Of a stretch of 5,546 bases of DNA, positions 5,356-5,546 are shown piece after piece (the stretch's first letter is position 1; each line of letters opens with the position of its first letter). The position numbers and the translations under genes were made by a program. The notes below the pieces were generated by a model that was not told where the DNA came from, made no database searches, and worked only from the letters and a program-made list of their open reading frames with translations. This DNA is from Candidatus Accumulibacter sp. UBA704 (lineage in GTDB: Bacteria > Pseudomonadota > Gammaproteobacteria > Burkholderiales > Rhodocyclaceae): NCBI GenBank assembly GCA_002304785.1, contig DBMG01000197.1, forward strand, positions 1 through 5,546, in the 5' to 3' direction.

Positions 5356-5546
5356 ATGAGAACCTTGCATTATTTCTGCTTTTTCTGCGCCAGTATCGCT
5401 TTGCTGGTGGCCTGCGGCCAACGGACCGTCAGTTTTGCTTCCGACATCCAGCCGATCATCGCTCGGCATTGCCTCGAATGCCACGCGGAAGGCAAGTCCG
5501 GGCAGGAAAAAAGCGGGCTGAAACTGAGCAGCTACGATGACCTGAT
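5356..5546 (+). CDS. Lipoprotein with planctomycete-type cytochrome c domain (N-terminal part)
   Basis: Only the first 63 codons are present; the gene runs off the window. The ATG has an excellent Shine-Dalgarno, AAGGGAG (5341-5347), 8 bases upstream. Residues 1-20 form a lipoprotein signal ending in the lipobox LVAC, so Cys20 should be lipidated and the protein anchored in a membrane facing the periplasm or outside. The mature part reads SFASDIQPIIARHCLECH, with the heme c motif Cys39-x-x-Cys42-His43, then a segment (SGLKLSSYDDL) typical of short planctomycete-type cytochrome c domains. The likely role is a small membrane-attached electron carrier or heme-binding subunit; the partner is unknown. 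It is divergent from the TAXI gene and shares its upstream region. The missing C-terminus should hold the axial methionine if it is a full cytochrome. Confidence 0.85.
   Translation, partial: MRTLHYFCFFCASIALLVACGQRTVSFASDIQPIIARHCLECHAEGKSGQEKSGLKLSSYDDL

Noticed and set aside
5235..5540. 101-codon + strand frame over the cytochrome start
   Set aside because: It is in a different frame from the well-supported lipoprotein cytochrome, which has a signal peptide, heme motif and strong ribosome binding site.

Overview
The window looks like chromosomal DNA from a GC-rich proteobacterium, most likely a betaproteobacterium (Rhodocyclales/Burkholderiales-like). This is inferred from the long (type 2) PyrF, the TAXI-type periplasmic binding protein and the lipoprotein with a planctomycete-type cytochrome c domain; no rRNA or tRNA is present to fix the taxonomy. 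About 70% is coding, with three gene-poor gaps (roughly 1499-1807, 2849-3285 and 5140-5355), each holding inverted repeats.

Left part (1-1630, + strand) is one compact transcription unit. A sigma70-like promoter is overlapped by a perfect 10-bp inverted repeat. It is followed by a class II Fic adenylyltransferase with a C-terminal winged helix, then a 75-aa four-cysteine zinc-ribbon protein, and it closes with a clear Rho-independent terminator. The layout suggests an autoregulated accessory module, possibly acquired, but no integrase, transposase or att site is visible.

Middle part (1630-3285). A 39-aa (or 51-aa) single-pass membrane peptide on the + strand, too short for usual gene calling, starts right after a hairpin that would bury its Shine-Dalgarno sequence. 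Convergent to it is an AEC-family (auxin efflux carrier) permease on the - strand. Behind the permease lie 437 bases with no credible gene.

Right part (3286-5546) is core-like. A TAXI-family solute-binding protein and pyrF (orotidine 5'-phosphate decarboxylase, the last step of UMP synthesis) lie on the - strand, 72 bases apart and probably co-transcribed. Divergent from them, and cut by the window end, is a lipoprotein cytochrome c. Their shared upstream region carries three closely spaced inverted repeats, one of them coinciding with a -10-like sequence.

No textbook defence island, CRISPR array or complete mobile element is present. The two most promising undescribed items are the fic/zinc-ribbon module with its promoter palindrome and the hairpin-controlled small membrane peptide.
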